Source: an uncultured Cellvibrionales bacterium (GTDB taxonomy: Bacteria > Pseudomonadota > Gammaproteobacteria > Pseudomonadales > Dasaniaceae). Taken from it: a stretch of 64,000 nt of DNA. The stretch spans positions 1 through 64,000 of the forward strand of contig CAJVZD010000018.1 in assembly GCA_913019905.1 (NCBI GenBank). Direction: 5' to 3'. Position 1 is the first letter of the stretch, and each line of letters begins with the position of its first letter. Positions 35,010-43,424 of the stretch are shown here, piece by piece. The notes under the pieces are model-generated. The model was not told where the DNA came from. It saw nothing but the letters and a program-made list of their open reading frames with translations, and ran no database searches. A program made the translations under genes and the position numbers.

Positions 35010-36344
35010 CTATTTCGTTTTAACGCCGAAATCCAACTGCCTCTTCGTTTGCTGTATTCCGAAATTCAGCCAGCCAGACTCGTTTAAATTACTTGCATTT
35101 TTACGCAATTTTGTCAGCGCTTGTAAGCGTAACTTAAGGGCGCCACGATTGCCGGGCTCCGCGACAAGGGCTGCCTCGACTAAGCGAAGGGCTTTAACAT
35201 TATCTCCTTTTTCCAATAAGGGTTTTGCCAGAATAACGACCTTGTCCGCTCCCCCAGCTAGCGCCACCAAGTCTCCGTAAACCGACTCTGGGGACTGGTC
35301 GTACATGGTCACTGGGTTTCCGTCAAACCACCCTTTATAACCTTCGAATATCCCGCGGACAGACCACGAAACCCAGCCATACGACTCACCCACATTGAGT
35401 TCATCGGGTAGATGAATTTCGCGCATCAAAGCATAAACATCTTTCCCCTGATTCATCCCGGTCACGGTTTTGTCATGTACATATTGAATCGCGTCGCGAT
35501 AACGAGTCAGCGCCTTTCGAATATTTTCTTTACCTTTGATCGACTTACCGTGACTCGGCAGTAAAATCTCCGGTTCCAAAGCAATCACGCGATTCAGCGA
35601 GCTAATATAATCGAGAGCCCAGCGCGGTTTGGTACCTCGAAGAGTATATATATTGGGAAACGATTCATAAAACAAATCGCCAACAAAGGCCGCCTTGTAC
35701 TGAGGCATCCATACTGTCAGCGCATCATAGGTTTCAGCTGGAGTATGTAACACCTGAAAAATCTTACCGCCGAGCGTAAAATTCAACTCCTCTTCAAACA
35801 AGGTGTTTGGCAAGATAGTCGCGGAGAAATTCTCTACCTGTGTGGTTGGCTGAAGCTCAGACTGTAAATCGAATCCAAATTGTGCGCGATTGCTTCTATT
35901 AAACATACCCTCTAAACGCTTTTGATAATGAAGAAATTCCACCATGTTTTCTTGCGCGATGACTTTAGTCTTTGGTTGACGCCATAGCTCAACGCCACCC
36001 GTGTGATCTCCGTGGCCATGCGTTAGGATAATAGAATGTACAGGGCCCGAATTGACTGCACTTAGTAGTTTTTTATGGAGGGGTGCAACATTTGCCATCG
36101 AGGTATCGACAATAACGTTGCCTTCCTCTGTCACGACCATAAAGGTATTTCCAAAGCCTGTGGCTTTATAAATAACCTCATTAATTTGTTGCGCTTCCGT
36201 CTGCTTGCTACTCTGCTGCAAGTGAAGACTTGGGTCTGCGCCACCATTGGCTAATGCCTCTGGCTTGTAATCTCCCATTGCCCCCTGAATACCAACAAGT
36301 AATAGCATGGCCGCCAGGCATTTTCTATACACATTTTCCATCAT
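35010..36344 (-). CDS. Exported metallo-beta-lactamase-fold hydrolase related to alkylsulfatases
   Basis: A 444-residue protein with a signal peptide (KCLAAMLLLVGIQGAMG). THGHGDHTGG (His109, His111, Asp113, His114) is the Zn-binding motif of the MBL fold. The segment YGWVSWSVRGIFEGYKGWFDGNPVTMY matches the alkylsulfatase dimerisation domain (PF14863), so hydrolysis of alkyl sulfates or another ester is plausible. It lacks the C-terminal SCP2-like domain of SdsA1 (about 650 residues), so it is a shorter relative. Its 5' end faces the Crp/Fnr regulator gene across about 140 bp. Confidence 0.75.
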   Translation of the reverse strand: MMENVYRKCLAAMLLLVGIQGAMGDYKPEALANGGADPSLHLQQSSKQTEAQQINEVIYKATGFGNTFMVVTEEGNVIVDTSMANVAPLHKKLLSAVNSGPVHSIILTHGHGDHTGGVELWRQPKTKVIAQENMVEFLHYQKRLEGMFNRSNRAQFGFDLQSELQPTTQVENFSATILPNTLFEEELNFTLGGKIFQVLHTPAETYDALTVWMPQYKAAFVGDLFYESFPNIYTLRGTKPRWALDYISSLNRVIALEPEILLPSHGKSIKGKENIRKALTRYRDAIQYVHDKTVTGMNQGKDVYALMREIHLPDELNVGESYGWVSWSVRGIFEGYKGWFDGNPVTMYDQSPESVYGDLVALAGGADKVVILAKPLLEKGDNVKALRLVEAALVAEPGNRGALKLRLQALTKLRKNASNLNESGWLNFGIQQTKRQLDFGVKTK

Positions 36345-36452
36345 ATTTTCCCGAGATAATTGAAATTTTACCTATTAAGTTTTGTGAATCTACATTCGAA
36401 CATTTCGATATTGCTATTATCTACGACTGTCCTCGCCCTTGCGTGCAACATT

Positions 36453-36468
36453 TGTTACATTTATCACA
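36453..36468. promoter_or_regulatory. CRP/FNR-like palindrome TGTTA-N6-TCACA
   Basis: One mismatch from the CRP consensus TGTGA-N6-TCACA. It lies 16 bp before the possible ATG at 36484, in the divergent region between the MBL hydrolase gene and the Crp/Fnr regulator gene, so it is a likely autoregulatory site. Confidence 0.5.
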
Positions 36469-36483
36469 AATTTCTGTTGGAAA

Positions 36484-37158
36484 ATGCCAATGATAGGCTT
36501 TCATAAAGGTAATGAATGGATCGACGAACTGCCAACTCCTGTGCAAGCACAAATCCGAGAACGCTTGATCGTTAGTACGCTAGAAGAGGGGGAGCATCTC
36601 TATCAACGCGGTGCTGACGCCATTGGACTCTATCAAGTATTAAGTGGTTTTTTGCAACTCAAAGCCGCCGGTGCCAGCGGCAATGAAATATTGGTTACAG
36701 TCTATGGTCCCGGCAGCTGGCTCGGGGAAATCCCCCTATTGGGAGATGGAGAACGTGCCTATGATGCCGTCGCTCAAGGAAAAGTAAAAGTCGCAATTCT
36801 GCCGAAAAAGGACTTTGAGGATCTCACTGGTGAGTACCCCGAAATTTATCGCCGCTTGCTCCCCAAACTGTGCGGTATAATTTCTGGACTGCTGTTCCAT
36901 ATTGAAGAGACTTCGCTACTATCACTGCGAGAGAGGCTTGCGAAACTGATCCTATCCGCTGCGAAAACTTACGGCGATAAACAACGGGAAGGTACAGTGA
37001 TCACCATGCCGCTTTCGCAAGAAGACATGGGAAAAATGCTGGGAGTAACCCGCCACAGCGTTCAGCGCGAACTTAAAATATGGAAAACCAAGGGCTTAAT
37101 TGATAAACAAAAAGGACGATGGATCGTCAGAGACCTGGACGAGATTCGAAATTTATAG
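36484..37158 (+). CDS. Crp/Fnr family transcriptional regulator
   Basis: About 224 residues from ATG 36484 (ATG 36490 is equally possible; GGA lies upstream of both). A cyclic-nucleotide-binding-type fold covers 1-125 (GEHLYQRGADAIGLYQVLSGFLQL, GPGSWLGEIPLLGD). The dimer helix is LLFHIEETSLLSLRERLAKLIL, and the C-terminal HTH_Crp is LSQEDMGKMLGVTRHSVQREL followed by RWIVRDLDEI. No FNR-type Cys cluster is present, so oxygen sensing through Fe-S is unlikely. The effector is unknown. The divergent MBL hydrolase gene is its obvious candidate target. Confidence 0.85.
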   Translation: MPMIGFHKGNEWIDELPTPVQAQIRERLIVSTLEEGEHLYQRGADAIGLYQVLSGFLQLKAAGASGNEILVTVYGPGSWLGEIPLLGDGERAYDAVAQGKVKVAILPKKDFEDLTGEYPEIYRRLLPKLCGIISGLLFHIEETSLLSLRERLAKLILSAAKTYGDKQREGTVITMPLSQEDMGKMLGVTRHSVQRELKIWKTKGLIDKQKGRWIVRDLDEIRNL

Positions 37159-37182
37159 AATAAAGACCTCGCTAGCGCGGAC

Positions 37183-37238
37183 TTGTTTCTTGTTTCTTGT
37201 TTCTTGTTTCTTGTTTCTTGTTTCTTGTTTCTTGTTTC
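37183..37238. repeat. Heptanucleotide repeat, eight perfect copies of TTGTTTC
   Basis: 56 bp of exact 7-bp units in the gap between the convergent Crp/Fnr and selU genes. Each end lies within 25 bp of a stop codon, so copy-number change would not affect either frame. Confidence 0.95.
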
Positions 37239-37247
37239 TATTATTGC

Positions 37248-38348
37248 TTACTTTTGCGCGGCTGCCCACTGCACGACCTCGCTGTAGTCGCCCGTATAGA
37301 CAACTCTATGTTTTTTCTTACCTAGCTGATATTCATACATCGGGTCGTAATAATCAGTCAACAGCCCGGAAATCCATGCCTCATGTGAGGTGACGCTACC
37401 GGTTGATCGCTGTTCGCTTAGCGCAGACAACATTAATCCATTTAAACGTGAATGACGTTCACCACCCAAGCGTTTTTTTATTCGTAGCAACCCCTCAGTT
37501 AAATAAGCATGGAAATTTTCAAAACCCTGCTCTCCGCCGGCATCAATATGTTCTTCCAGCATGTCACAGACATACTCCTGCAATATTCTTTGCACCCTGT
37601 AATCCAGCGGCATATCTACTCGAGCGATCCGAGCCTCAGTCATTGCGTTCCAGAAACTCAGTGGAATCACAACCGGACCGACCATTCGACCTTCATCTTC
37701 CAGAATCAATGGTTTATCGGGATTCATCACCCGTTTTTTCAAAATATCAATGCCGAGGCGGTTTTCAAAATACCCCTGGGTTGGTCCCGACTTTACATGT
37801 CGACCAAAACTCGAACCACGATGATGCGCAATTCCTTCCAAATCTATACCGTTATCGCATTCATTGATAAGTTTCGTTTTTGCGACTCCGGTATTTCCTG
37901 CAATAATTATCATCGAACTGGGTACAGCTGCCGCTTCAAATTCATCCAACAACACTTTTCTAAGTGCCTTATAGCCACCCGGAACTAGGGGAACATCGAC
38001 GCCTGCCTCGTTCATCCACTGCCGGGTCAGGTTCGACCGCATGCCGCCCCGCCAGCAATACAAATGCGCTTCGGGATTAGCGTTCATAAACTGACACCAT
38101 GCCTCCACCCTCTCTCGCTTTATAGATCCCGTGACTATTTCATGGCCAAGCTTTACAGCCTCATTTTGACCTCTCTCTTTATAACAAACACCCACTCGAT
38201 GGCGTTCGTCCGTCTTTAATATAGGCAGGTTTTTTGATCCCGGGAAAGCAGCCTTCTCAAATTCTATTTCGGCCCTCACATCCAAAAAAGGTGTATTTTG
38301 AAGAAATAAGCGGCGTATTTCGGCAGAAGCGATGTTTCCAGTACTCAT
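37248..38348 (-). CDS. selU: tRNA 2-selenouridine/geranyl-2-thiouridine synthase
   Basis: A 366-residue MnmH/SelU. The N-terminal rhodanese-like domain has the catalytic Cys in YCWRGGMRS (Cys98), and DVRAEIEFEKAAFPGS is typical. A P-loop follows at GNTGVAKT (151-158); the usual GxxGxGKT has Ala instead of the last Gly. The enzyme replaces sulfur at wobble 2-thiouridine with selenium through a geranylated intermediate. No selD is in the window. The start is ATG 38348. Confidence 0.9.
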   Translation of the reverse strand: MSTGNIASAEIRRLFLQNTPFLDVRAEIEFEKAAFPGSKNLPILKTDERHRVGVCYKERGQNEAVKLGHEIVTGSIKRERVEAWCQFMNANPEAHLYCWRGGMRSNLTRQWMNEAGVDVPLVPGGYKALRKVLLDEFEAAAVPSSMIIIAGNTGVAKTKLINECDNGIDLEGIAHHRGSSFGRHVKSGPTQGYFENRLGIDILKKRVMNPDKPLILEDEGRMVGPVVIPLSFWNAMTEARIARVDMPLDYRVQRILQEYVCDMLEEHIDAGGEQGFENFHAYLTEGLLRIKKRLGGERHSRLNGLMLSALSEQRSTGSVTSHEAWISGLLTDYYDPMYEYQLGKKKHRVVYTGDYSEVVQWAAAQK

Positions 38349-38566
38349 TAATCAATTACCATTGGGAATTATGCCGGTCGTCGAGGAAACGTCATTATCA
38401 CTAATTTCTAACGTAATGTTAACTACCGTTATTCTGGCAGACACTTTTCTCTTCCAGATAACTCACTCTTTACAGGTGAAATACCAATGGCTAGAAAGTT
38501 AATTTTCCTTTTGGCTCACGAACAAAATCTATATATGTAATTTTTGAACAATATCCAAGAACGTAA

Positions 38567-38707
38567 ATTATACGTGGACCTGTTCTTCATGGGAAAATCA
38601 GAGTTAAGAGAAAGACCGGCACTACGATAACCAAATCCTCACAACAGCTAGTCTACATCGCAGAAAGCCTACACGAACAAATTCGGATCTTCCTTAGCAA
38701 AAGCTGA
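38567..38707 (+). pseudogene. Headless relic resembling a chemoreceptor C-terminus
   Basis: An open plus-strand stretch in the 38349-38784 gap, without a start codon and ending TGA 38705-38707. The last 28 residues (TTITKSSQQLVYIAESLHEQ then IRIFLSKS) have the heptad and composition of methyl-accepting chemotaxis protein tails, which end in blocks like SSQELAxxAExLxxxVxxF. Upstream residues are not convincing. Possibly the decayed 3' end of a lost gene. The rest of the gap shows nothing that I can support. Confidence 0.3.
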
Positions 38708-38784
38708 ACATTATTGCTGGATTTGATCGGCCGTTGATCAAGCTATCGATTCAACCTTTATTCTGGAAAAAATCATCGAACTGG

Positions 38785-40665
38785 TCATGCCAGTATGATG
38801 GCTGAAGCTGTCCACATTAATGCAGCTAAACTCGCAGCAAAGGATGCTGGAACAATTTGAGTTTTAACATGATCCATGAGATCACAACCGGTTGTCATCG
38901 AGCTGAGAATCGTCGTGTCTGAAATGGGCGAACACTGATCACCGTATACACTGCCGTTTAATACAGCGGCAAAACAAATCGACATAAACACTTCCGGATG
39001 CGAAATACCCTGCGATTGCGCTACCGCCCACGCCAAAGGCATAGCCAATGGAAAAGCGATGGCATAGGTCCCCCAACTGGTTCCGGTCGAAAAAGCCGTA
39101 ACCATTGTTAGCACCTGCAGACAGACCGGGAGCAGCCAATAGGGTATTCCCGCACTCAGCTGCTCGACCAGATACAACCCCCCACCCACCTCCTTACTAA
39201 TAGCCCCCACTGTGATCGCCAACATCAGAATGACGGAAGCGACCACGACACCTTTTAGTCCATCACCAAAACCTTCAATCACATTGCCAAGACTCATTCC
39301 CTTAAATAAGGCAATGAGTACTGAAATTAATAATGCTGAACCAAATGCCCAATTAACTTTAGGTGTGCCAAGGACCACGAACGTGCCAATCGCCGTGCCA
39401 ATTAATAGAAATAAAGGAATAAAAAACTCCAATACCTGCGGCTTATAACCGGCAGGTATGTGAGTAACCTGCAGCTCTTTAGAACTCAATGGCGTTGCGC
39501 CTGGAGCGTCTAACTCACCGGTTTCCAATGCCCGCCGCCTAGCCCTCCGAATACCCTCACCCGAAAACGTGGTGACATTTATACTCAGCAAAAAAGTACC
39601 TAAGACAGCGAGTATGCCGTAAAAGCTAAAAGGGATACTTTTAAAGAAAAAGCTAACTCGATCAGCTTCTGTCGCCAAAAAAGACACGCCAGGGATAAAA
39701 ATCAATGCCTGCACATAAGCGGGCCATGCGTTGAATGCAAGTACTGACGCAATAGGCGACGCCGTCGAATCAACGATATAACTCATTTCTTCATGACTAA
39801 TATTTTCTCTGTCAGCGAGAGGTTTAACGGTCGTCCCTACCAAAACAGTACTGACAGAGCCACCCTGGAAAAAAATGACTCCCAGCGACCAAGCGACGAG
39901 TTTTGCCGAGCGCGGGCCACGAACAAAGTGTTCGGTCATAAAATCCGCAAAAGCCTGTGCGGCACCGGTTCTCGACCAAATCCCCATCAGACCGCCAAGC
40001 AACCACAAATAGAGTAACAATATCGACGCTGCGCTATTCGTCGCCAGACTGGGGATAAGAATTTGGTCGGTAATATCAAATCGCCCGAGCATAAATCCAC
40101 CCACTACAATACCGCTAAATAGAGCCGTTAGCGCTTCTTTTGTTAGCAAACACAATAATACTGCTACGGCTGCCGGCAACAAAGACCATAAGCCAAAATG
40201 ATATTTCGCTTCTAACAAGGAATATTTATTGCTTGGAACGCCGTCACTCATTTCCTCCTCTACAACCCACTGTCGCTGCAAATCTGGATCTCCGAGCAAT
40301 TCGTCAAGAGCCTGTTGCCTAAGGGATGACTCGGAATAAGGAACAACATTATCAATAACTATCGGTTTTCCTTTGTAGGCATAAACAAGCTCACCGCCCT
40401 CATTCTTTGAAACCTGATAAGTCGTTTTCTGTTCGCTCCACTGCCGTGGGACCTGTTCAGATACATACAGGCCACCCAGCAAACTCAACAGAATAACCAG
40501 AAAGGCTGGACGCAAAAATGGCCGGAAAAAGTAGATAAGACTCATGTTTACATCGGGCTGAATAGGCGTGCCTGTGGCCGCTTCCTCGATAGCAGCCAGT
40601 GGCTCGAGAGAATTTTCTGTATCATCAACTTTTTGATTGTTCGGCTTATTATTTTTAGAAGACAT
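38785..40665 (-). CDS. NhaC-family Na+/H+ antiporter
   Basis: A 626-residue polytopic protein of the Na+/H+ antiporter NhaC group, with about 12 helices. The N-terminal 60 residues are hydrophilic, followed by a first helix ([16 protein letters not shown]) and then a 90-residue periplasmic-type segment before the core. [20 protein letters not shown] and [21 protein letters not shown] are signature stretches; [15 protein letters not shown] is the strongest. It exchanges Na+ for H+, or possibly Na+-linked organic ions. It is larger than typical 450-500-residue NhaC because of the N-terminal extension. It is monocistronic, with no regulator beside it. Confidence 0.85.
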   Translation of the reverse strand: MSSKNNKPNNQKVDDTENSLEPLAAIEEAATGTPIQPDVNMSLIYFFRPFLRPAFLVILLSLLGGLYVSEQVPRQWSEQKTTYQVSKNEGGELVYAYKGKPIVIDNVVPYSESSLRQQALDELLGDPDLQRQWVVEEEMSDGVPSNKYSLLEAKYHFGLWSLLPAAVAVLLCLLTKEALTALFSGIVVGGFMLGRFDITDQILIPSLATNSAASILLLYLWLLGGLMGIWSRTGAAQAFADFMTEHFVRGPRSAKLVAWSLGVIFFQGGSVSTVLVGTTVKPLADRENISHEEMSYIVDSTASPIASVLAFNAWPAYVQALIFIPGVSFLATEADRVSFFFKSIPFSFYGILAVLGTFLLSINVTTFSGEGIRRARRRALETGELDAPGATPLSSKELQVTHIPAGYKPQVLEFFIPLFLLIGTAIGTFVVLGTPKVNWAFGSALLISVLIALFKGMSLGNVIEGFGDGLKGVVVASVILMLAITVGAISKEVGGGLYLVEQLSAGIPYWLLPVCLQVLTMVTAFSTGTSWGTYAIAFPLAMPLAWAVAQSQGISHPEVFMSICFAAVLNGSVYGDQCSPISDTTILSSMTTGCDLMDHVKTQIVPASFAASLAALMWTASAIILA

Positions 40666-40787
40666 AATTAATTCATCCAGAAATTTTATTTACGAATGAG
40701 AGAAAAAGATTCCATGTCGAGAGGAGCAAAGCGGTTAATTCATATTTCGACAACAGAACTCTTCACTGGTTTTATCATGAATACCCG

Positions 40788-40901
40788 CTATCTTATTGCG
40801 TTGGTTTCACCAACGATCAATCTTCCTATTGCCTGACCCTCTCCGGCAAGAACATACGCATTTTCGCCAAATTCCGCTGGCCCGATGACTTTTATTATCA
40901 C
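40788..40901 (-). CDS. Small protein, 37 residues, with a perfect Shine-Dalgarno
   Basis: A GTG start at 40901 is preceded by AGGAGG (40909-40914) with a 7-nt spacer, the best ribosome-binding site that I noticed in the window. The product begins VIIKVIGPAEFGENAYVLAG and ends IGRLIVGETNAIR, a beta-strand-rich composition. It starts 67 bp after the tmcA stop on the same strand, so it may be the last cistron of a tmcA transcript. No family is recognised. A decayed N-terminus of a longer gene is an alternative, but the frame ends cleanly at TAG 40788-40790. Confidence 0.5.
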   Translation of the reverse strand: MIIKVIGPAEFGENAYVLAGEGQAIGRLIVGETNAIR

Positions 40902-40967
40902 GGTGGATCCTCCTATTGTCTTTGCTACAACGGCACTAACCTTATAGTGTGTTTTTGTATTTTGACA

Positions 40968-43190
40968 TTAGTTATTTCTTACTCCATCACTCATTTTTTT
41001 TATGGCGACTCGCAGGGCGGCCACTTGTTGCTTTTTACCGGTAAATTCCAGTTCCTCACTCACGGTTACTAATGATTCATTTTGCAATACACGCCTAACC
41101 AATAGATGCTTCTCACGTAACGTCAGGTCCGAACAATGGGAAAGATGCCTAAATCCAAGCAGTACCAATCTTGTGAGAATCGATCTACACAACTCGAATT
41201 GCCGATATCCATCGGCAAAGGTTTCAATATCTAACCAGTCTTGGTTATCCATTTCTATATCAGCCCCCCCGTTCTTTCTAATCAATTCGATAACGAGCCC
41301 TGCATCCAGTTCACGAAATGCCAATGGTAATTCATGATGAAATTGCCGATCAAAACGATGTTGCGCAGTGGCTAACAGATCTTCACCCGAAGCGGACAAA
41401 GCACTTAGCACGAGCGCGGAGTGACAACCGCTGCTCGCATCTTTAGCGAAACTCAATCGCACCGGTACACATTCTATGTTTCGCCAAAATGCCAGCACAT
41501 CAGGCGTTGCAGCAAAGCTCGACCCAATAAAATCTGCACGAGTATCTCGTGCGTGCCGGACAATCGAAGCAGTTAACTGTCGACCTAAGCCGCGCCGCTG
41601 CAAAGCCGGGTGTACGGCGATTCTCATAATCCGCTGATAACTTAGCTGACCCGCTTGTTGGTATCCACAGTGATAAGTTAGAGTCTGGGGAATTAGGTGA
41701 CCTCTAGGTCTACGTGTTCCTTTCCAAATAGCCAAACATAAATCCTGGTCAAACTGGCCCTCTTCCGCAACGAGGGCCGTTGCGACGACTTGCCCCTTAT
41801 ACCGGGTTACCCAAACTTGTACATTGGGACCGTCGAGGAGATTGCGCAAGTCGGCCGCGCTCGTCTGATAATGGGCTAAAACTAACAGACCGAATAATTG
41901 CGACAGGCAACCGTGATCGCGAAGCAATTCGTCTCGATCAAGTAATTCGGTAAAACAATGTTCTGCACTCGCGTTCATTATCAGGTTCTTTTCGGCTGTT
42001 TTCGCGCCGAGTAATAACGCGTCAAACAACCATTGCTCTACAGGGTCATCCTCGCTCCACCGAATGGCTTCTTTCAGTTCTAAGCTTTTCCACTGAGGCG
42101 TAATAGCATCCAGAACATTTCTAAAGCGAATATCAAAGCCCCTGCCCGTTCCCTCATATCCATGCACCGTGGTGGAAAAAACGATTCTATTATAGCGTTT
42201 GAGCAGTTGCTCTAACATAGCTGCTGGAATCGCCGCAGCCTCGTCAACCAAGAGTAAATCTGCATCGTAGTGATTGCGAATCAATTCATCGGGTGGAATA
42301 TATAGCAATTTTGAATCATTAAAGCGTAAATGATTATCGGTAAGTTCGACGTCTAAGACCCTAGCTGCGTGTTCAAAAACCCTGGAAATGGATTCAGAAA
42401 CTGGAGAGGTGACAATAATGACCATCCCGTTTTTCTTGAGTAAAAGACCACTAGCTATACCTAGAGCCGCCGATTTCCCTCGACCGCGATCGGACCGAAT
42501 CACCAGCGGTCTGCGACTATGGCCGGTCGCTACTTTACAAATCCCTCGCACTGCTTTTTTCTGATCGAAGGTTTTGCAGTCTTCGAGTTCGCCACTTTCT
42601 GCTGAGGTAGATTCCTGTTTTTCTGAGAGCTGAATGTCTAAGGTGGGAGACAAACTCTGGTTTATTCGCTGCGGATCGTGTCCCTGTTCAACAATTAAAG
42701 TGTCGGCTGCGCTATCGAGGCTCTGCCGAACAAATTCCAAAAAACGGCGGCTCACGTCGGCCTGAGAAAAGGGATGAACGAGTATGCGCTGATAGTCTGG
42801 GTCGGAAAAACTTGGCCACTGTGCCAGATTCGGTACCCCAAGAATAAAAAGACCTCCTCCCGACAACGCGCCTACGGAAATGGCCAAAGCATCTGGATCA
42901 AATCCACTCCACGCATCAAAATAAAGACCGTCGATATCTGAACCTAATATCCGGCGCGCGTATTTTGCTTGAACAGTGCCAACACCTACTTCGTCAAATG
43001 CGTCCGATTCTATCGAAACGAAATGAGGGAAATGATGCACCTCAAGCCACTGTCTAACAATCGATCTATTCCAACATTGCTCGCCACTGAGCACCACCAA
43101 TCGGCGCTGCCGCTGAGCGCGAGCGGCTTTGAGTTGCTCGGTCATCAAGTCTAAAGTTGTATTATTATCAACCACAGCGTAGCTCACCAA
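40968..43190 (-). CDS. tmcA: tRNA(Met) cytidine acetyltransferase
   Basis: About 740 residues, forming ac4C at the wobble position of elongator tRNA-Met with acetyl-CoA and ATP. Order: N-terminal DUF1726-like domain (about 30-150); RNA-helicase-like ATPase with Walker A SDRGRGKSAALG (about 235) and LLLVDEAAAIP (Walker B, about 320); GNAT domain (RIAVHPALQRRGLGRQL, about 550); C-terminal tRNA-binding tail. Starts are unclear: TTG 43190 and GTG 43187 are next to each other without a Shine-Dalgarno, and ATG 43142 would give 724 residues. All catalytic landmarks are present. Confidence 0.9.
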   Translation of the reverse strand: MVSYAVVDNNTTLDLMTEQLKAARAQRQRRLVVLSGEQCWNRSIVRQWLEVHHFPHFVSIESDAFDEVGVGTVQAKYARRILGSDIDGLYFDAWSGFDPDALAISVGALSGGGLFILGVPNLAQWPSFSDPDYQRILVHPFSQADVSRRFLEFVRQSLDSAADTLIVEQGHDPQRINQSLSPTLDIQLSEKQESTSAESGELEDCKTFDQKKAVRGICKVATGHSRRPLVIRSDRGRGKSAALGIASGLLLKKNGMVIIVTSPVSESISRVFEHAARVLDVELTDNHLRFNDSKLLYIPPDELIRNHYDADLLLVDEAAAIPAAMLEQLLKRYNRIVFSTTVHGYEGTGRGFDIRFRNVLDAITPQWKSLELKEAIRWSEDDPVEQWLFDALLLGAKTAEKNLIMNASAEHCFTELLDRDELLRDHGCLSQLFGLLVLAHYQTSAADLRNLLDGPNVQVWVTRYKGQVVATALVAEEGQFDQDLCLAIWKGTRRPRGHLIPQTLTYHCGYQQAGQLSYQRIMRIAVHPALQRRGLGRQLTASIVRHARDTRADFIGSSFAATPDVLAFWRNIECVPVRLSFAKDASSGCHSALVLSALSASGEDLLATAQHRFDRQFHHELPLAFRELDAGLVIELIRKNGGADIEMDNQDWLDIETFADGYRQFELCRSILTRLVLLGFRHLSHCSDLTLREKHLLVRRVLQNESLVTVSEELEFTGKKQQVAALRVAIKKMSDGVRNN

Positions 43191-43382
43191 CGGGGAAATA
43201 GGGTCTAGTAGACATACAATCTAACAAGCTGCTTTCGACCGAGCAAGTAGCATTTGTATTTTAGCTACTCGTCATTGTTCAATGTCGTGGGATGGATGAT
43301 ACCGGGATTCGCTATCCAAACAGGGATTCCCGAATTTTTCACATTTCGACAAATCGCGGTCGCTACAAGCACCCACAAACAC

Positions 43383-43403
43383 TTCATCGTGCATCACGAT
43401 GAA
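43383..43403. repeat. Perfect 9-bp inverted repeat with 3-nt loop
   Basis: TTCATCGTG (43383-43391) and CACGATGAA (43395-43403) flank CAT, 22 bp beyond the stop of the HAD gene. It lacks a T-run on the minus strand. Probably an mRNA 3'-end hairpin. Confidence 0.6.
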
Positions 43404-43424
43404 TCTACTTTTTGTGAGGCGTCT

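Noticed and set aside
37100..37393. 97-codon plus-strand frame rich in FLFLVSC-type repeats
   Set aside because: It is a translation of the TTGTTTC repeat and the antisense of selU; there is no independent support.
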